From: an uncultured Enterococcus sp.
Lineage (GTDB): Bacteria > Bacillota > Bacilli > Lactobacillales > Enterococcaceae
Reading direction: 5' to 3'
DNA length: 40,616 bases
Assembly (NCBI RefSeq): GCF_913775425.1
Contig: NZ_CAJYIS010000071.1
Coordinates: 1 to 40,616, forward strand
The notes under the pieces are model-generated. The model was not told the origin of the DNA. It saw only the letters and a program-made list of their open reading frames with translations, and ran no database searches. Of this stretch, positions 26,757 through 35,024 are shown piece after piece (positions within the stretch are counted from its first letter, which is position 1; each line of letters begins with the position of its first letter). A program made the translations under genes and the position numbers.

Positions 26757-27668
26757 ATGGCAGATAGAATTGAATTAACAAAAAAAGATCGGATGTCCGT
26801 AGCATGGCGTTCAACATTTATCCAAGGATCTTGGAACTATGAGCGTATGCAAAATGGTGGTTGGGCCTTTGCAATGATCCCAGCAATCAAAAAATTATAT
26901 AAATCAAAAGAAGACCGCGCGGCAGCGTTGAAACGTCACTTAGAATTCTTTAACACACATCCATATATCGCATCACCGATTTTAGGGGTAACCTTAGCAT
27001 TAGAAGAAGATCGTGCAAATGGAGCACCTGTTGATGATGTAGCGATTCAAGGGGTTAAAGTAGGGATGATGGGTCCTTTGGCCGGTGTGGGTGATCCAGT
27101 ATTCTGGTTTACTGTTCGTCCGATGTTAGGTGCACTAGGAGCATCACTTGCCTTAACAGGAAACATCTTAGGACCAATTTTATTCTTTGTTTTGTGGAAT
27201 ATCATCCGTTGGGCATTTATGGTCTATACACAAGAATTTGGCTACACAGCAGGATCAAAAATCACTGAAGATTTATCTGGTGGTTTATTACAAAAAGTAA
27301 CAAAAGGTGCTTCGATCTTAGGGATGTTTGTGTTAGGATCATTAGTACAGCGTTGGGTATCGATCAAATTCACACCAGTGATTTCACGTGTGAAATTAGA
27401 CGATGGTGCGTATGTTGATTGGGACAAAATTCCATTGTCTGGTCAAGGTCTAAAAGATGCATTTGGTCAAGTAGCTTCAGGTCGTGCATTAGATTCAACT
27501 AAAGTCACTACTCTACAAGATAACTTGGATCAATTGATTCCAGGACTTGCAGCTTTATTATTAACATTAGGTTGTATGTGGTTGTTGAAGAAAAAAGTTT
27601 CTCCAATCGTAATCATTTTAGGATTATTCGTAGTCGGTGTTGTCGGCCACGTAATCGGTTTGTTATAA
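26757..27668 (+). CDS. manN: PTS EIID, mannose family
   Basis: Second membrane subunit, 303 residues. A cytoplasmic N-terminal half carries FIQGSWNYERMQNGGWAFAMIPAIKKLY, FFNTHPYIASPILGV and MMGPLAGVGDPVFW, all EIID hallmarks; C-terminal helices flank an external loop (about 200-255, after VQRWVSIKFTPVIS). GAAGGAGG precedes the ATG. A terminator directly after it separates it from ManO. Confidence 0.95.
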   Translation: MADRIELTKKDRMSVAWRSTFIQGSWNYERMQNGGWAFAMIPAIKKLYKSKEDRAAALKRHLEFFNTHPYIASPILGVTLALEEDRANGAPVDDVAIQGVKVGMMGPLAGVGDPVFWFTVRPMLGALGASLALTGNILGPILFFVLWNIIRWAFMVYTQEFGYTAGSKITEDLSGGLLQKVTKGASILGMFVLGSLVQRWVSIKFTPVISRVKLDDGAYVDWDKIPLSGQGLKDAFGQVASGRALDSTKVTTLQDNLDQLIPGLAALLLTLGCMWLLKKKVSPIVIILGLFVVGVVGHVIGLL

Positions 27669-27680
27669 TATAGAAAAAAG

Positions 27681-27713
27681 AAATGAAGGTCTTAACTCAA
27701 GACCTTCATTTTT
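27681..27713 (+). terminator. Terminator/attenuator between EIID and ManO genes
   Basis: AAATGAAGGTCTT (27681-27693) pairs perfectly with AAGACCTTCATTT (27699-27711); loop AACTC, then a short T-run. Because no clear promoter follows, it may let part of the transcription through to manO. Confidence 0.85.
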
Positions 27714-27736
27714 ACATAAGAGGTGGAGAGAGCAAT

Positions 27737-28120
27737 ATGGTAGAATCGATTAATTCTAAAGTTGATTTGGTTATCGATGCAACATCTTATTTAGGCATCA
27801 CCGATTACGGGAAAATTATGATCGGCAATCATGGATTTGAGTTTTTTAATGATCGGGACGCACGAAAATATATTCAAATCCCTTGGGAGGAAGTAGATTA
27901 CGTCATTGCCTCTGTCATGTTTAAAGGGAAATGGATCCCACGCTATGCGATCCAGACGAAAAAAAATGGGACGTATACATTTGCCTCAAAACAGCCTAAA
28001 AAAGTGTTGCGAGCGATTCAAGTCTATGTCGATCCAAGTCATATGGTGCGCTCATTGACCTTTACGGATGTCGTCAAGCGGGGTGTTGTCGCATTGTTTA
28101 CTGGAAAAAAGAAAAAATAA
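27737..28120 (+). CDS. manO: ManO, DUF956 family protein
   Basis: 127-residue cytoplasmic protein regularly found after mannose PTS operons and proposed to modulate them. It begins MVESINSKVDLVIDATSYLG, has IPWEEVDYVIASV and KGKWIPRYAIQTKKNGTYTFASK, and ends in a Lys tract. The compact beta-rich pattern is PH-like in appearance, an impression only. ATG 27737 has GGTGGAGAG upstream; the longer open frame starts within the terminator and is not credible. Confidence 0.88.
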   Translation: MVESINSKVDLVIDATSYLGITDYGKIMIGNHGFEFFNDRDARKYIQIPWEEVDYVIASVMFKGKWIPRYAIQTKKNGTYTFASKQPKKVLRAIQVYVDPSHMVRSLTFTDVVKRGVVALFTGKKKK

Positions 28121-28155
28121 AAAATGGATCTCCTGGATGGAGGTCCATTTTCTTT
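28121..28155 (+). terminator. Terminator after manO
   Basis: AAAATGGATCTCC (28121-28133) pairs with GGAGGTCCATTTT (28139-28151) with one T-G wobble; loop TGGAT, then TCTTT. It starts directly after the stop codon. Confidence 0.85.
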
Positions 28156-28177
28156 AATACCAGAATAATCTAAAATT

Positions 28178-28186
28178 TGGTATACT
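28178..28186 (+). promoter_or_regulatory. Extended -10 promoter of the Xaa-Pro peptidase gene
   Basis: TGGTATACT (28178-28186) is an extended -10; no good -35 is visible. The -10 lies in a 12-base perfect palindrome, TATACTAGTATA (28181-28192). Confidence 0.55.
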
Positions 28187-28220
28187 AGTATAGGAATCTG
28201 AAACAGAAAGAGGGAAGAAT

Positions 28221-29285
28221 ATGTATAAAATTGAAAAATTACGTGCGGCAATGAAAAAAGAAGCAGTGGACGCATTTTTGATTACCAGTCCTTATAATTT
28301 ACGCTATTTGACGAACTTCACCGGAACGACTGGTTTAGCGGTGATTACCTTAACGAAAGCTTTTTTTGTGACAGATTTTCGTTATACAGAACAAGCAACA
28401 GCACAAGCACAAGGATTTGAGATCGTTACAAATAAAGGGCCGATCTTTGACGAAGTGGCCAAACTTTGTATGCAAGAAGAAATTGATGCGATCGCTTTTG
28501 AAGAAAGTTTTGTGAGTTTTGCGGATTATCAATGGTTAGAAGAAATTATTGCAGAGTCTTCATTAGTACCGATTTCTGGGATGATCGAAGAATTACGTGA
28601 AGTCAAAGATGAAACAGAGATCGAATTGATCGAAAAAGCATGTGCAATCGCAGATCAAGGAATCGCCAATACGATTAAAACGATTCGTCCAGGGATGACA
28701 GAAATCGAAGTAGCCAATCAATTAGATTTTTTCATGCGCTCACTAGGGGCAACGAGTGTGTCGTTTGAAACGATCGTTGCAAGTGGTGTTCGTTCAGCGA
28801 TGCCTCATGGTGTAGCAAGCTCAAAAATCATCGAGCAAAACGATTTGATTACCATCGATTTTGGTTGCTATTATGAAGGGTACGTATCGGACGTGACGCG
28901 TACATTTGCGATTGGTGATCCAGGCCAACAATTAAAAGATATCTACCAAATCGTTTTAGAAGCCAATCAAAAAGTGATTGAAGTCGCACGACCTGGCATG
29001 ACTGGTGTGGAATTGGATGCAATTGCGCGTGATCACATTGCATCTTATGGCTACAAAGATGCATTTGGACACTCCACTGGTCATGGAATCGGTTTAGAGA
29101 TCCATGAAGGACCAAATGTCTCGTTTAGAGCGCAAAAAGCATTTGTTGCTGGAAATGTCATCACGGATGAACCAGGAATCTACTTGCCAGGTATCGGTGG
29201 TGTTCGTATCGAAGACGATCTGTTGATTACCGAAACAGGAAATCGCGTCTTGACACATGCACCAAAAGAATTAATTTTACTATAA
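28221..29285 (+). CDS. M24 Xaa-Pro peptidase (aminopeptidase P/YqhT type)
   Basis: Cytoplasmic metallopeptidase of 354 residues that releases residues before or after proline. N-terminal creatinase-like domain (1-130, YNLRYLTNFTGTTG) and C-terminal pita-bread domain. The metal ligands are present: D213 and D224 (TIDFGCYYEGYVSDVTR), H284 (GHSTGHG), E317 (DEPGIY) and E331 (VRIEDD). Position before asp23-nusB matches Bacillus yqhT, but the efp gene that usually follows is missing. GAGGGAAG lies before the ATG. Confidence 0.92.
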   Translation: MYKIEKLRAAMKKEAVDAFLITSPYNLRYLTNFTGTTGLAVITLTKAFFVTDFRYTEQATAQAQGFEIVTNKGPIFDEVAKLCMQEEIDAIAFEESFVSFADYQWLEEIIAESSLVPISGMIEELREVKDETEIELIEKACAIADQGIANTIKTIRPGMTEIEVANQLDFFMRSLGATSVSFETIVASGVRSAMPHGVASSKIIEQNDLITIDFGCYYEGYVSDVTRTFAIGDPGQQLKDIYQIVLEANQKVIEVARPGMTGVELDAIARDHIASYGYKDAFGHSTGHGIGLEIHEGPNVSFRAQKAFVAGNVITDEPGIYLPGIGGVRIEDDLLITETGNRVLTHAPKELILL

Positions 29286-29303
29286 AGTGAAAAATAAAAT
29301 CTT

Positions 29304-29344
29304 AGAATTTCGCTATAAACTAGAGTTTTTATAGCGAAATTTCT
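29304..29344 (+). terminator. Long AT-rich hairpin after the Xaa-Pro peptidase gene
   Basis: AATTTCGCTATAAA (29306-29319) pairs perfectly with TTTATAGCGAAATT (29328-29341), loop of eight bases. There is no T-run after it on the + strand, so it is a weak or atypical terminator. Confidence 0.5.
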
Positions 29345-29404
29345 GAGAAAATGATACACTGTTACCGAAGTAAACACAATATGTGGTTCTAGTTAGAAAT
29401 TGTC

Positions 29405-29429
29405 ATGAGCGCTACTCGTTCGTGCTCAT
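29405..29429 (+). promoter_or_regulatory. Leader hairpin upstream of asp23-nusB
   Basis: ATGAGCGC (29405-29412) pairs with GTGCTCAT (29422-29429), one G-T wobble, 9-base loop, 10 bases before the GGAGGAG ribosome site. Role unknown. Confidence 0.35.
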
Positions 29430-29451
29430 AATTAGGGACGGAGGAGATAAT

Positions 29452-29877
29452 ATGGTCGAGGAAACAAATTTAGTATTAGACGCCAACCAAGAACTAGGTG
29501 AAATCGTGATTGCACCTGAAGTTATCGAAGTCATCATTGGGATTGCTGCAGCTAAAGTCGAAGGTGTTTATGCGATGCGTGGTTCATTTACCAATAATGT
29601 GAACGAATTACTAGGTCGTTCAGCACATCGTAAAGGCGTGCATTTAACTATCGATGAAGCTGGAATTAAGGTCGATTTATACAGCTATATGAAATACGGT
29701 GTATCGGTACCGAAAGTTGCCATGGAGATCCAGCAAATCGTCAAACAACAAGTATTGTTTATGACAGACGTAGTATTAAGTGAAGTAAATGTACACGTTT
29801 TGGCAGTAGTGCCAGAAAAAACCGAAGAAATCAATATAGCGGAATTATTTGGGAATGAAGAGGAAGAGAATGAATAA
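29452..29877 (+). CDS. Asp23/Gls24 family protein (YqhY-like)
   Basis: 141-residue soluble protein of the alkaline-shock family: LGEIVIAPEVIEVIIGIAAAKVEGVYAMRG, then VKVDLYSYMKYGVSVPKVAMEIQQIVKQQV and VHVLAVVPEK, with an acidic tail. The family is linked to envelope stress and, for YqhY, to lipid synthesis control; the mechanism is unsettled. ATG 29452 follows GGAGGAG; upstream codons in the same frame run through the leader hairpin and are not coding. It overlaps nusB by eight bases. Confidence 0.92.
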   Translation: MVEETNLVLDANQELGEIVIAPEVIEVIIGIAAAKVEGVYAMRGSFTNNVNELLGRSAHRKGVHLTIDEAGIKVDLYSYMKYGVSVPKVAMEIQQIVKQQVLFMTDVVLSEVNVHVLAVVPEKTEEINIAELFGNEEEENE

Positions 29878-30319
29878 AGAGTTATCAAGACATGAGATCA
29901 GAGAAATGGCAGTTCAAGCTTTATTTCCTCTAGATGTTAACAAAGACCTTTCAAAACAGGCAGCGATCGATCATGCGATTGAATTGAACCATACGGAATT
30001 GCTCGATGAAGCAGAAGAAGCATTTGTACCTGCTTACTTGGATTTAGTGGTCAGTGGCGTATGTGTTAAACGAAATGAATTAGATGAACAGATCGGTCAG
30101 CATTTACGTAAAGGATGGTCGATTAGTCGTTTAGCTAAGATTGATGTAACGATTTTACGTCTTGCATTATTTGAAATGCTTTATGTGGAAGACGTACCAA
30201 ATCGTGTTGTATTAAATGAAGCGATCGAACTGGCAAAAACATTTAGCGATGAACAGTCACGTAAGTTTATCAATGGAGTATTGTCTTCTATCAATAAAGA
30301 AATCGAGGCTGGCGCATAG
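29870..30319 (+). CDS. nusB: Transcription antitermination factor NusB
   Basis: 149-residue all-helical RNA-binding protein that, with NusE (S10), binds boxA and supports antitermination of rRNA operons. It shows the N-terminal SRHEIREMAVQALFPLD and the C-terminal WSISRLAKIDVTILRLALFEMLY, then VLNEAIELAKTFSDEQSRKFINGVL. The start at 29870 lies inside the asp23 end with GAGGAAGAG upstream. A terminator overlaps its stop, so folD is probably a separate unit. Confidence 0.96.
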   Translation: MNKELSRHEIREMAVQALFPLDVNKDLSKQAAIDHAIELNHTELLDEAEEAFVPAYLDLVVSGVCVKRNELDEQIGQHLRKGWSISRLAKIDVTILRLALFEMLYVEDVPNRVVLNEAIELAKTFSDEQSRKFINGVLSSINKEIEAGA

Positions 30320-30336
30320 GTCAGCTTCTTTTTTTT
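30305..30336 (+). terminator. Terminator after nusB
   Basis: GAGGCTG (30305-30311) pairs with CAGCTTC (30322-30328, one G-T pair), then eight T. The nusB stop is in the loop. Confidence 0.8.
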
Positions 30337-30406
30337 GTAAAATGGCTAAGTTTTTGTCTAAAATTGGATCTTTCGTGTTTAGAGAGTTCTATCCGTTTCT
30401 TTCCTA

Positions 30407-30415
30407 TGATAAAAT
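30407..30415 (+). promoter_or_regulatory. Candidate extended -10 promoter of the folD-recN operon
   Basis: TGATAAAAT (30407-30415) is an extended -10; the -35 region is poor. It is 28 bases before the folD ATG and follows the nusB terminator. Confidence 0.5.
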
Positions 30416-30442
30416 ATGAGAAAGTGTAAAGGAGTGGAATGA

Positions 30443-31312
30443 ATGCCAACAATTATTGACGGAAAAGGGTTAGCCCAAAACATGCAAGAACAATTAAGAG
30501 AAACGATCAAACAAGAACAAACGCTGAAAACACCAGGGTTAGTGGTGTTATTAGTCGGGGAAGATCCTGCAAGTCAGACATATGTGAAAAATAAAGAATT
30601 GGCTGCAACGAGAATTGGTATCCATTCAAAAATCGAACGTTTGAGTCAAACGATTACAGAAGATGAGTTATTAGAACGAATTGCATTTTACAATCAACAT
30701 GAGGATTTTCATGGGATTTTGGTACAACTTCCACTTCCAAAACATATCGATGAAGCCAAGATTGTTGAAGCCATCGATCCTAAAAAAGATGTTGATGGAT
30801 TTCATCCGATGAATCTAGGGCATTTATTTGCCGGTACACCTGAGATGATTCCCTGTACACCATACGGTATTATGGAGATGTTTCGTGCATATGAGATCGA
30901 TCTAAGCGGAAAACACGCTGTTGTGATCGGTCGCAGTAACATTGTGGGAAAACCGATGGCTCAATTATTATTGGCGCAAAATGCTACAGTCACGATGGCA
31001 CATTCTAAAACAAAAGAGTTAGCAGCTTTAGCCAAAACGGCAGATATTTTAGTCGTGGCAATTGGACGAGGTCATTTTGTAACGAAAGAATTTATCAAGG
31101 AAGGTGCAGTGGTCATCGATGTTGGAATGAATCGCGATGAAAATGGCAAATTGATCGGCGATGTCCATTTTGATGAAGTAGCGCCATTAACTAGTTTTAT
31201 CACACCGGTTCCAAAAGGTGTGGGTCCGATGACGATTACGATGTTGATGCAACAAACTTATGAAGCTGCAAAACGTCAGGAGAGACGATTAAGTGAAAAC
31301 AAATTATCTTAG
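30443..31312 (+). CDS. folD: Bifunctional methylenetetrahydrofolate dehydrogenase/cyclohydrolase
   Basis: Interconverts 5,10-methylene- and 10-formyl-tetrahydrofolate in one-carbon metabolism. 289 residues. Motifs: [22 protein letters not shown] (catalytic Lys in YVKNK), [23 protein letters not shown], the NADP site [17 protein letters not shown] and [22 protein letters not shown] precedes the ATG. Its last 20 bases overlap xseA. Confidence 0.97.
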   Translation: MPTIIDGKGLAQNMQEQLRETIKQEQTLKTPGLVVLLVGEDPASQTYVKNKELAATRIGIHSKIERLSQTITEDELLERIAFYNQHEDFHGILVQLPLPKHIDEAKIVEAIDPKKDVDGFHPMNLGHLFAGTPEMIPCTPYGIMEMFRAYEIDLSGKHAVVIGRSNIVGKPMAQLLLAQNATVTMAHSKTKELAALAKTADILVVAIGRGHFVTKEFIKEGAVVIDVGMNRDENGKLIGDVHFDEVAPLTSFITPVPKGVGPMTITMLMQQTYEAAKRQERRLSENKLS

Positions 31313-32648
31313 CATTGCGGCGATTACCGCCTATTTGAAACGTAAATTTGACGCAGATCCTTATTTGGAGCGCGTTTATTTGACTGGAGAGATTTCAAAT
31401 TTTAGGCTGCGTCCAAACCATCAATACTTTAGTTTAAAAGACGATCAGGCTAAGCTGTCGGCAGTGATGTTCAAGCAAGCTTTTGCAAAATTGAATTTTG
31501 AACCAAAAGAAGGTATGAAAGTCTTGGTAGTCGGGCGCATTTCACTATTTGAAACGACGGGAAACTATCAATTATATGTCGAACATATGGAACCAGATGG
31601 TGTGGGGGCTTTATATCAAGCATTTGAACAATTAAAAGAAAAGCTAGCCGCTGAAGGATTATTCAATCGTCAAAAACGTGCATTGCCTAAATTTCCCAAA
31701 CGAATCGCAGTACTAACGTCTCCTAGTGGTGCCGTGATCCGCGACATTATGACGACTGTCCAAAGACGATACCCGATTGCACAAATCGTGCTATTTCCTA
31801 CCGTCGTTCAAGGAGAACGTTCGGCGGCAAATATAGTAGAAAATTTAGAACGCGTGAAACAATTAGGTGATTTTGATACTGTGATCGTGGGTCGAGGTGG
31901 AGGATCGATTGAAGACTTATGGCCGTTTAATGAAGAGCAAGTGGCTCGAGCGATTGTGTCGATGCCTATTTCTGTGATTTCTTCGGTCGGGCACGAAACA
32001 GATACGACGATTGCCGATTTAGTTGCGGATGTTCGTGCAGCTACTCCGACAGCAGCTGCTGAATTGGCTGTGCCGGTATTGACCCAAGAAGTATTAGCGA
32101 TCAAAGAAAAACAACTGCGATTGGAACAAGCTTTTTTACATCAGATCGACTTGAAGAAACAACGGTATCAAGCGTTAGCCAATTCGTACATTTTGAGACA
32201 GCCGGAGCGGCTATATGAATCGAAGATCCAAAAAGTAGATGTGATGATTCAAAGACTACAGCATGTGATCAGTACACGCTTCGCTAAAGAAAACGAGCGT
32301 GTCGCTGCAGCCACTTATCGGCTATCGCCACAACAGATGAAGAATCAAGTGACACAAAAACAGCAAGAGCAAGCCTACACGACTACACGTTTGATGCAAG
32401 CTATGACTCGAGTACTTATGCAAAAACAACAACAAGCCAATCAAACAATCCAAGCACTCGATCTATTAAGTCCCTTAAAGATTATGAGTCGAGGATATAG
32501 TTATGCGACAAGTGACACCGAAATCATTCGTTCGGTGGAGCAATTAAATACAAACGATCATTTGACCTTGCATTTAGCCGACGGACAAGCCAAGGTAGAT
32601 GTACGAGACGTCAAGAAAGGACAAGTAGATGACCCAACAGACATTTGA
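31293..32648 (+). CDS. xseA: Exodeoxyribonuclease VII large subunit
   Basis: Catalytic subunit of the single-strand-specific nuclease ExoVII, 451 residues. N-terminal OB fold ([27 protein letters not shown]), catalytic region [43 protein letters not shown], and a long coiled-coil C-terminal half that binds small subunits. Start is GTG 31293 within folD, with AGGAGAG about eight bases before it. It overlaps xseB by 20 bases. Confidence 0.96.
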   Translation: MKTNYLSIAAITAYLKRKFDADPYLERVYLTGEISNFRLRPNHQYFSLKDDQAKLSAVMFKQAFAKLNFEPKEGMKVLVVGRISLFETTGNYQLYVEHMEPDGVGALYQAFEQLKEKLAAEGLFNRQKRALPKFPKRIAVLTSPSGAVIRDIMTTVQRRYPIAQIVLFPTVVQGERSAANIVENLERVKQLGDFDTVIVGRGGGSIEDLWPFNEEQVARAIVSMPISVISSVGHETDTTIADLVADVRAATPTAAAELAVPVLTQEVLAIKEKQLRLEQAFLHQIDLKKQRYQALANSYILRQPERLYESKIQKVDVMIQRLQHVISTRFAKENERVAAATYRLSPQQMKNQVTQKQQEQAYTTTRLMQAMTRVLMQKQQQANQTIQALDLLSPLKIMSRGYSYATSDTEIIRSVEQLNTNDHLTLHLADGQAKVDVRDVKKGQVDDPTDI

Positions 32649-32850
32649 AGCATCATTAGCTGAATTAGAAAAAATTGTCACCCAATTAGAACAAGGGGAT
32701 ATTGCCCTAGAAGAATCACTAACCGCTTTTAAACGAGGCATGGAATTAAGTAAAGAATGTAAAGATACGCTGACTCATGCAGAAAAAACATTAGCGAAGA
32801 TCATGAGTGATACCAATGAAGAATTACCATTTGAAGAGGATGCAAAATGA
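32629..32850 (+). CDS. xseB: Exodeoxyribonuclease VII small subunit
   Basis: 73-residue helical protein that coats the XseA coiled coil and keeps it soluble and active. The family core [35 protein letters not shown] is complete; the tail is acidic. The ATG lies within the xseA end, and the stop overlaps the ispA start by four bases (ATGA). Confidence 0.95.
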   Translation: MTQQTFEASLAELEKIVTQLEQGDIALEESLTAFKRGMELSKECKDTLTHAEKTLAKIMSDTNEELPFEEDAK

Positions 32851-33728
32851 AGATGATGAATGAGCATTTAGTTGCAGTCGAGCAAAAAATCGCTCAAATG
32901 ATCCAAGACGAAACGAACGAAAAAAGCTTAGCACAAAGTATGCAGTATTCAGTAGACGCTGGTGGAAAACGAATTCGCCCACTACTGTTGCTTAGTACAG
33001 TCTTATTGTTTCAACCAACTATTCCTAAAGCGGCGATCGATGCAGCCGCTGCTTTAGAAATGGTGCATACATATTCATTGATCCATGATGATCTACCGGC
33101 AATGGACGATGACGATCTTCGCCGCGGAAAACCGACGAATCATAAAGTATTTGGTGAGGATATGGCGATTTTGGCTGGTGACGCGTTACTGACATTAGCT
33201 TTCCAAGTACTAGCGAGTATAGAATTTGATGCCAAAGATACGGTTCGTTTAGTTACATTGCTAGCGACTAGTTCTGGTCCAAGTGGGATGGTCGCAGGTC
33301 AAGTAGCGGATATGCGCGGTGAAAAACGTCAAATAGACCAAGTGGAATTGCAAGCCATTCACGAACGAAAAACCGGTGAATTGATCCGATTTGCTTTATT
33401 GGCTGGTGGGATTATCAGTCAAGTAAGTGAGCAAGAATTGATACAATTAGATCAATTAGCGCGTAAAATCGGTCTTGCGTTTCAAATTCGGGATGATATT
33501 CTAGATGTGATCGCCACGACTGATGAATTAGGCAAAACTGCTCATCGTGATGAAGCATTAGACAAAAGCACTTATCCAAAATTATTAGGATTAGCTGGTG
33601 CAAAAGCTGCGCTAACTAGACAATTGGAAGAGGCACAAGAGATTTTAACCACATTAGCACAAGAGAACCGTACGACTGCACCGATGCAAGCTATTCTTGC
33701 ACAATTGGCACTACAGAAAGAGGCATAA
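32847..33728 (+). CDS. ispA: Farnesyl diphosphate synthase (polyprenyl synthetase)
   Basis: Condenses dimethylallyl/geranyl diphosphate with isopentenyl diphosphate to give farnesyl diphosphate, precursor of undecaprenyl lipid. 293 residues. The first Asp-rich motif is LIHDDLPAMDDDDLRRGKPT and the second QIRDDILDV; GGKRIRPLLLLS and HERKTGELI also match. Bacillus carries dxs after ispA; here tlyA follows directly, in keeping with the mevalonate route used by enterococci. Confidence 0.96.
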   Translation: MKMMNEHLVAVEQKIAQMIQDETNEKSLAQSMQYSVDAGGKRIRPLLLLSTVLLFQPTIPKAAIDAAAALEMVHTYSLIHDDLPAMDDDDLRRGKPTNHKVFGEDMAILAGDALLTLAFQVLASIEFDAKDTVRLVTLLATSSGPSGMVAGQVADMRGEKRQIDQVELQAIHERKTGELIRFALLAGGIISQVSEQELIQLDQLARKIGLAFQIRDDILDVIATTDELGKTAHRDEALDKSTYPKLLGLAGAKAALTRQLEEAQEILTTLAQENRTTAPMQAILAQLALQKEA

Positions 33729-33729
33729 C

Positions 33730-34542
33730 ATGAAAAAAGAACGAGTGGATGTATTGGCAGTCCAACAAGGGTTATTCGAGACCCGCGAACAAGCTAAGCG
33801 AGGCGTTATGGCAGGTTTGGTTTATAAAGAAATCAACAGCGAACGCTTGGATAAACCAGGTGAGAAGATCGATGCTACAACACCTTTAGAAATCAAAGGA
33901 CAAAAGCTGCCTTATGTATCCAGAGGTGGATTGAAATTAGCTAAAGCATTAAAAGTATTTGACTTTACCGTTACCGATAAAGTTGTGTTAGATATTGGAT
34001 CTTCAACAGGTGGCTTTACCGATGTTGCCCTGCAAAATGGGGCATTATTAAGTTACGCGCTTGACGTAGGGTATAATCAACTTGCATGGAAATTACGACA
34101 AGATGAACGTGTGGTCGTCATGGAACGAGTGAATTTTAGACATTCGAACCCAGAAGATTTCAAGCGTGTTCCTCAAGTTGCAACAATCGATGTATCGTTT
34201 ATCTCATTGCGCCTGATTTTACCGAATTTACATCGAATCCTTGCTGACCAAGGAGATGTGATGGCGTTGATCAAACCGCAATTTGAAGCCGGCAAAGAAG
34301 CAGTCGGAAAGCACGGGATCGTTCGTGAAGCGAAAACGCATCAAGAAGTTATCGAACGTATCACGACATTTGCTGCTAAAGAAGGTTACGATGTCAAACA
34401 ATTAGATTTCTCGCCCATTACAGGTGGAGAAGGAAATATTGAATTTATTGTTCATTTGAAAAAAAGCACGGGAATCGGTAAAATCGATCCAACGATCGAT
34501 ATCGCAGAGTTAGTCGCTCGTGCGCATCAGCAATTGACGTAA
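33730..34542 (+). CDS. tlyA: TlyA-family rRNA 2'-O-methyltransferase (YqxC)
   Basis: 270 residues. An N-terminal S4 RNA-binding domain (RVDVLAVQQGLFETREQAKRGVMAGLVY) is joined to an FtsJ-like methyltransferase with the SAM motif LDIGSSTGGFTDVALQNGA, then TIDVSFISLRLILP and LIKPQFEAGKE. Relatives methylate cytidines in ribosomal RNA; 'hemolysin A' is an old misnomer. ATG 33730 starts one base after the ispA stop; the open frame upstream is inside ispA. An argR gene follows after 12 bases. Confidence 0.94.
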   Translation: MKKERVDVLAVQQGLFETREQAKRGVMAGLVYKEINSERLDKPGEKIDATTPLEIKGQKLPYVSRGGLKLAKALKVFDFTVTDKVVLDIGSSTGGFTDVALQNGALLSYALDVGYNQLAWKLRQDERVVVMERVNFRHSNPEDFKRVPQVATIDVSFISLRLILPNLHRILADQGDVMALIKPQFEAGKEAVGKHGIVREAKTHQEVIERITTFAAKEGYDVKQLDFSPITGGEGNIEFIVHLKKSTGIGKIDPTIDIAELVARAHQQLT

Positions 34543-34554
34543 AGGAGCGAAAGT

Positions 34555-35007
34555 ATGAGAAAAAAAGATCGTCATCAATTATTGACGCGCTTGTTAAGTG
34601 AACAAGATATCGCCAAACAAGAAGAATTTGTTGCGATTTTAGAACAACGTGGGATTCAAGTTACTCAAGCTACGATCTCGCGTGATATCAAGGAATTAAA
34701 ATTGATCAAAGTGCCAGCTGCTACGGGAGGATATCGCTATAGTTTGCCGGCACAAAATGATGTCGAAGTCGCGCAACGGATGGAAAATTTATTAAAACAT
34801 GCTGTTCGTTCAGTCGATAAGATGGATAAATTTGTCCTGATCAATACGATGCCAGGAAATGCTCGTGCGCTAGCAAATTTATTGGAGAGTTATTACACTA
34901 AAGAATTATTCGGGATGATGACGGATGATGACACGATCTTGATGATCACAAAAACACACGAAGCACGCGACGTGATCTACGAAGAAATTAGACGTTACGA
35001 GCAGTAG
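34555..35007 (+). CDS. argR: Arginine repressor ArgR/AhrC family
   Basis: 150-residue hexameric regulator of arginine synthesis and breakdown. The N-terminal winged helix contains TQATISRDIKELKLIKVP and the C-terminal domain KFVLINTMPGNARALANLLES. The arginine-binding loop usually reads GT(I/L)xGDDT; here it is GMMTDDDT, keeping the Asp pair but losing the Thr and Gly. That may alter arginine response. AGGAGCG lies before the ATG. The place before recN matches AhrC of Bacillus. Confidence 0.94.
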   Translation: MRKKDRHQLLTRLLSEQDIAKQEEFVAILEQRGIQVTQATISRDIKELKLIKVPAATGGYRYSLPAQNDVEVAQRMENLLKHAVRSVDKMDKFVLINTMPGNARALANLLESYYTKELFGMMTDDDTILMITKTHEARDVIYEEIRRYEQ

Positions 35008-35024
35008 GGAAATTAGGTGAAGAG

